DNA of 60,000 nt from Apostichopus japonicus (lineage: Eukaryota > Echinodermata > Holothuroidea > Aspidochirotida > Stichopodidae): contig NC_092575.1 of NCBI RefSeq assembly GCF_037975245.1, positions 21,715,841-21,775,840 of the forward strand, written 5' to 3'. The notes beneath the pieces are model-generated. The model did no database searches, was not told the DNA's origin, and was given only the letters and a program-made list of their open reading frames with translations. The position numbers and the translations under genes were made by a program. How positions within the stretch are numbered: position 1 is the stretch's first letter; the number at the start of each line of letters is the position of its first letter. Positions 57,001 to 60,000 of this stretch are shown piece after piece.

Positions 57001-58675
57001 GACCACTGTTAAGGCCCGGTCACACTATACCGATTTTTTATCGGAATACTATCTGATTTTCCCGGAGGAATCGAAACAGCCTGTTTTTCGTTCGGGTCTT
57101 CTAGCCACAGTGATAAAGGACCTGATTTGCTATCTGTTGAGCCATTCCGATGTGGAATAGCCCTCTCCTAACTTTTGATATTAACTCCGTTTCCTTTTAT
57201 CGGATAGCTATCCGATTTCTCTTCCGATTTTTATCGTTTTTCGATGTGACGTCACTTCAGAATATAGTCGGTTCCAGAACCCCTCAGATTTGGAGTAGGT
57301 ATTCGAATATTCCACTGCAATCATTTCATTCACTACCACAAACCTCACTCTTCGGCCTAAAATCGGAAAAATCGGACTGTATTCCGATAAAATATCGCTG
57401 TAGTGTGACCGGGCCTTTACAGTAGTTTGGAAACTTAACACGTCTGGTCATCAACCAATCAGAAAGCTTTTTAAGTATATTTGGAGTTTTTATGTAATGA
57501 AAATTTGGCACTGGGATGAAAAGAAGACCGAAGAAACGAATGGATTTTTTTCAATTAATTTTCACATGGTGCATGCTGTGGGGAAATGTTTAGTTCAGTG
57601 CAACCACGGAATTCTCCATGGAACAGAGCCTAATGCTGCTCGACGGGAAAATAGCTATCACGGCTATTGCTAGGTAACGGGTGTAGTCGGCTGCTCTTAG
57701 CACGCATACACATTTTCGTACTAGTTGGGTGAAATCATCATGCCCAATGTGGATAGTAATATATATAAGTACCACCCTGGAACACATGACCCTCCATGCA
57801 TGGTACGCGCGTATTTACTGTGTGGTAGTTTCTCCAGATTTATTAAACTCGATGGTATGAACCATGTTGCGTCACTTGCACTGTTGCGGCTGAACTTTCC
57901 TCCAAGCTTACGCGATATGCCACGCCAACTGTCATACTTTTCCCTGGGGCAGTAATTTACGCCGTACGCCAAATTTATTGGTGTACATTTCCATATGCCA
58001 AAGATCTTTGTGTGATAGGTCGTACTTTCCAGTATGGCTGAAGATCCCCATTAATGTTTATAGGCTACGGCATATGGCCTAACATTGGGCCCAGTGGCTA
58101 CAGATGCGTTGGGCGTGCCACATTTTCAGTTATGGTCATTAGGCTAGTTGCCGTAAGTATAACATTCACAATTCCACACAAAATATGTTGTCTTCATTTT
58201 AACTTGTTTGATACTGTTGCCTAGGCTGAGCCCCACTCCTACCAAGTACCATTTCTCCAACAAGGGTCCTACTAGTCAGATCGGTGTACAATAACTTGGC
58301 CTACTGCAGTTTAGGACCAGTACGAACTGTGTAACCTTAACATTAAAAGCTTCGAGACATGCTTAGTATTTTGGTTAGAGATAAATTAGGCCTAACTAAG
58401 TGTTAACTCTAGTCTTACTTAGTCTAACGTTGGACGGCTTTTTCATGCCAATATAAATAAAGCATCACCAATATTCAGCAACAGTGTCAGTGCCTAGCCT
58501 TGATTCGATATGTAAAAGAGGGGTGATCCGAAAACATTAAATTAACAGATAAATACATTTGTCAATCCAACTCACCATGTGAGGCAGCTGTTATTTCTGG
58601 CGTTACAATGCTAGGCCTAGGTTCTCCTGTCAATTCGACATATTTGGCAGCTTCTAGCAGGGCCTCGATCGACAT
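37652..58675 (-). CDS. mnt: MNT: MAX-network bHLH-leucine-zipper transcriptional repressor, complete CDS in 6 exons
   Basis: Coding exons, 5' to 3' on the minus strand: 58675-58576, 54019-53479, 45842-45801, 45017-44900, 41456-41189, 39066-37652. Phases agree at every junction and the join is 2484 nt, giving 827 residues. Residues 1-14 (MSIEALLEAAKYVE) are the SID that recruits SIN3 corepressors in MXD/MNT proteins. Residues 34-213 are a Q-rich acidic linker. Residues about 218-300 are the bHLH-zipper. H221, E225 and R229 (HNKLEKNRR) are the CACGTG-contacting residues of class B bHLH proteins. KRKEKELEHELDRL begins the zipper. The rest is a long S/T/P/Q-rich tail. Human MNT has the same order: SID, linker, bHLHZ, proline-rich tail. 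MNT pairs with MAX or MLX in the nucleus and opposes MYC at E-boxes. The start is secure: an in-frame TGA lies 12 nt upstream and A is at -3. The SID plus long C-terminal tail favours MNT over the shorter MXD proteins. Confidence 0.95.
39067..41188 (-). other. MNT intron 5
   Basis: A 2.1-kb AT-rich intron. Small open frames such as 40016-40351 (minus) have no family motif. A short direct repeat of tgacatcacattatgacatc lies near 40660-40710. Confidence 0.65.
41189..41456 (-). CDS. mnt: MNT exon 5 (leucine zipper and acidic segment)
   Basis: Acceptor tttcag and donor gtaaga. It starts ALKRKEKELEHELDRLVKEK then IQKQKLLQRLK with leucines at heptad spacing (L269, L276, L283). It ends in an acidic run and STSTAS, like the ASTSTAS of vertebrate MNT. 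Confidence 0.95.
42163..43806. mobile_element. Non-autonomous hAT-type DNA transposon with perfect 8-bp target duplication
   Basis: Inverted ends TAGTGCTGTG (42171-42180) and CACAGCCCTA (ending 43798) are flanked on both sides by the 8-bp direct repeat AAGGTCAC (42163-42170 and 43799-43806). Subterminal regions at both ends repeat GTTTAAACG several times. An 8-bp duplication and TAGGGCTGTG-type ends are typical of the hAT superfamily. The 1.63-kb interior has no open frame above 60 codons, so it is non-autonomous. A GC-rich palindromic patch (gggccctagggc) lies near 43660. Confidence 0.88.
44378..44401. repeat. (AATCA)n microsatellite
   Basis: Four to five AATCA units in MNT intron 4. Confidence 0.75.
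44900..45017 (-). CDS. mnt: MNT exon 4 (helix-loop-helix)
   Basis: Acceptor gatttcag and donor gtatgt. It reads RAHLKECFDALKSQIPTLQD, then RKVKISNSNILSGACRYIG. Helix 1 is nearly identical to human MNT. The loop and helix 2 are diverged, with a few extra loop residues. Confidence 0.95.
45018..45800 (-). other. MNT intron 3
   Basis: A 783-bp intron between the basic-region micro-exon and the HLH exon. AT-rich; no further signal seen. Confidence 0.7.
45801..45842 (-). CDS. mnt: MNT exon 3 (42-nt micro-exon with the DNA-binding basic region)
   Basis: Acceptor ttacacag and donor gtactg. It encodes SGVREVHNKLEKN plus two bases of Arg, matching TREVHNKLEKNR of human MNT. It carries the E-box contact residues H221 and E225. 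Entry and exit phases are the same, so skipping it would keep the frame. Confidence 0.93.
47725..49095. promoter_or_regulatory. Array of DR4 nuclear-receptor-type half-site pairs inside the repeat
   Basis: Six exact DR4 arrangements: TGACCTttggTGACCT at 47725, 48125, 48421 and 49080, and the reverse orientation AGGTCAccagAGGTCA at 47988 and 48943. More single AGGTCA/TGACCT half-sites lie around them. DR4 is the layout known for TR and LXR heterodimers with RXR. Binding here is only inferred. Confidence 0.45.
49353..49393. repeat. (CA)n microsatellite
   Basis: About 20 CA units broken once by CATACA, near the right end of the composite repeat. Confidence 0.9.
53479..54019 (-). CDS. mnt: MNT exon 2 (Q-rich acidic linker)
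   Basis: Acceptor ctttcag and donor gtgagt. It starts RETQVVEEQERKEDD, has glutamine runs (EQQQQE, AQQQQQQP), and ends DDTNSDDGEDGK. A U-rich tract follows the donor. No folded domain is apparent. Confidence 0.92.
54903..56677. mobile_element. Older hAT-like DNA element, imperfect ends and target duplication
   Basis: The left end TGGGGCTGTACCGGTTAATC (from 54911) and the right end ...CCGGAATAACACAGCCATA (to 56669) are imperfect inverted repeats sharing GGCTGT and CCGGTTAAT. Flanks GACCATAT (54903-54910) and GACCTTAC (56670-56677) match at 6 of 8. Subterminal cgtttaaacgt occurs as in the 42171 element. Open frames at 54967-55227 and 55834-56205 show no recognisable transposase motif. Confidence 0.6.
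57009..57419. mobile_element. Harbinger-like MITE, about 405 bp
   Basis: The ends AGGCCCGGTCACACTATACC (from 57012) and ...CGCTGTAGTGTGACCGGGCCT (to 57416) are long inverted repeats that continue inward with tatcggaata and related bases. Both ends touch TTA (57009-57011 and 57417-57419), a 3-bp target duplication of the PIF/Harbinger TWA kind. No coding capacity. Confidence 0.7.
57246..57253. promoter_or_regulatory. Perfect CRE palindrome TGACGTCA
   Basis: A full TGACGTCA lies in the centre of the MITE in MNT intron 1. This is the CREB/ATF consensus. Use is not shown by sequence alone. Confidence 0.35.
58576..58675 (-). CDS. mnt: MNT exon 1 (SID)
   Basis: ATG at 58675-58673, preceded in frame by TGA at 58687-58685. 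It encodes 33 residues starting MSIEALLEAAKYVELTGE, with the SIN3-interaction helix, and ends before gtgagt with one base left over. Confidence 0.95.
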
Positions 58676-59573
58676 GTTTTGTAATCACTGATCATTCAAA
58701 CTAAGCAAGTAATCCTTATCTGTCAAACTTTGGAGCTCTTAGGAATGTTATCCTCTTACATATCACAGCGTATTAACGAAAGATTACGTAAAATGAAAAA
58801 CAATCTCGTTTTGATGCTTAGAGGATACTCCTAAGCAACATTGCTGTACTGTGCAATGTGATGCCTCACTATGTATTTCGAAAGGGTCTAGACGTACACG
58901 TTAATCTGTGTGTATTATATTAGTACATTTTATATACATGCGTAGTACGAGTGCCTCAGTATGCGTGCTGTTGTTCAGAATCACGTCGGTTCACAGGAAA
59001 TTCATCTCGGGTATATATGAATACAAAACAGAGAATAGTTTACTTTAATATTCAAGGGGTGAAATTTCTTTAATCATGATTTAGATTATATTCATTCCAT
59101 CTAAAGGGTTAAAAATTCGTTCATTTATAGTATTTACAAATTTTTAATATATTATAAAATGATTAAATGCGCATATAAAATGAACAGTCATCAATTACAA
59201 TCATATATCGTCTTAATGTTAAATTTCTTCCTACTAAAAGTGGTCTGATCCTAATTTACATATAAAATTTTAAAGGAAACCAATAAACCCTATAGACAAT
59301 CGTAGGAGAAAATCACATGCTGCTATTCCATTACTATTAGAGTTCTCCCACCCCAAGTAACATGGCATAAAGACTGAAATGTAACCTTTGTTTAACAACA
59401 AGGTTTAAACACTGTCAAATACTCTCCTAAAAAGGTTTTTATTGTTGTTATCAAAGTGAATTGGTTGAGATAGGTGATTGTGAAAGGCAAACTAGGACCA
59501 GAAGTAACAATATAAAATTAGGGTTCTGTTAAATGAAGATAAACTGGAACAGCTGTCATTAGCACAAACAAAT

Positions 59574-59596
59574 ACACGTGCTTGAAAAGCACGTGT
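59574..59596. promoter_or_regulatory. Palindromic twin CACGTG E-boxes upstream of MNT
   Basis: ACACGTGCTT and AAGCACGTGT are perfect 10-bp inverted arms around GAA. The CACGTG cores are at 59575-59580 and 59590-59595, 15 bp apart and about 900 bp upstream of the MNT ATG. CACGTG is the site bound by MYC/MAX, MXD/MAX and MNT/MAX dimers, so auto- or cross-regulation is plausible. Confidence 0.55.
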
Positions 59597-59756
59597 TACG
59601 TGTATAGGGTTAGTCTATTTTACACGGGTGGATATTTCCAGATGATCCCACCTGTTATTATTGTTAGAAGCTGCTGCGAGTAACAAGCAGAAAGTAATTG
59701 CTTGCCAAACTACACTACGGAAACAGGGACTTGCTTAGGTGCGTTCAGGGGGTACA

Positions 59757-59778
59757 TTTAGTTTAGTTTAGTTTAGTA
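59757..59778. repeat. (TTTAG)n microsatellite
   Basis: Four to five TTTAG units upstream of MNT. Confidence 0.75.
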
Positions 59779-60000
59779 GGGAAAGAAGGATCAGGACTCA
59801 GGAGGGACACTTAAGTCCCCATCAAGAACCCTATAGGAGAGAAATTTACCATTTCCCCCGTTGTCAAGCGACATTGCGAAATATAAACCATAAACAAGTG
59901 TCAATATTACAAATGTACGCTGTCATTGGCCAGGAGAAAAGGGATGGGGCGCAGTCATGGAAGATGCAAATAAAAAATTCAGAAAGACATTACAGGGGAC

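Larger units (their letters stand above)
54020..58575 (-). other. MNT intron 1 (4.6 kb)
   Basis: Holds a second hAT-like element (54911-56669) and a Harbinger-like MITE (57012-57416). The remaining DNA shows no coding or RNA gene signal. Confidence 0.65.
58676..60000 (-). other. MNT 5' UTR and upstream region
   Basis: 1.3 kb upstream of the MNT start codon. It holds a palindromic E-box pair at 59574-59596, a (TTTAG)n run near 59757-59778 and, on the minus strand, a CCAAT box (GGCCAAT near 59926-59932) with a nearby CGCCCC. The start site cannot be placed. Confidence 0.5.

Overview
The window is animal nuclear DNA: AT-rich, with spliced genes, long introns and many dispersed and tandem repeats. 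It holds two protein-coding genes whose exons I could join by hand with intact reading frames and GT/AG introns. Both families are animal genes. The compact exons, slowly evolving proteins and repeat content suggest a marine invertebrate, perhaps an echinoderm or another invertebrate deuterostome. I cannot fix the species.

Gene 1 (plus strand, about 131-25814, 5' end outside the window) is the RUN-plus-TBC RabGAP of the SGSM1/SGSM2 family. Nineteen exons encode about 1084 residues: most of the RUN domain, the PH-like Rab-binding region, and a TBC domain with both catalytic motifs (IDKDVQR and YVQG). The TBC domain is split by an acidic segment of roughly 250 residues. An extra 76-nt exon-like block at 17247-17322 would break the frame and may be a poison exon or a false exon.

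Gene 2 (minus strand, 58675 down to 37652, complete) is MNT, the MAX-network bHLH-zipper repressor. Six coding exons give 827 residues: an N-terminal SID in its own exon, a Q-rich linker, the basic region in a 42-nt exon, the HLH, the leucine zipper, and a long S/T/P/Q-rich tail. The genes converge tail to tail. Human SGSM2 and MNT are also neighbours in convergent orientation on 17p13.3, so this looks like conserved microsynteny.

1-25814 is the SGSM gene; its large sixth intron (6434-14676) carries paired MITE-like elements, a 31-bp minisatellite, a long (AT)n tract and a 201-bp dimeric satellite. 25815-37651 lies between the two stop codons and holds a 60-bp tandem repeat and a roughly 1-kb satellite. 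37652-58675 is MNT, whose introns hold a 1.6-kb hAT-type element with a perfect 8-bp target duplication, a probable 6-kb TA-flanked inverted-repeat element with a 2.3-kb TGACCT-rich element nested inside, a second hAT-like element and a Harbinger-like MITE. 58676-60000 is MNT upstream DNA with a palindromic pair of CACGTG E-boxes, the site class that MYC/MAX/MNT proteins bind.

The two genes have no obvious biochemical link: one acts on Rab/Rap GTPases at membranes, the other represses E-box genes in the nucleus. No CRISPR array, intact rRNA or tRNA gene, or intact transposase was seen.
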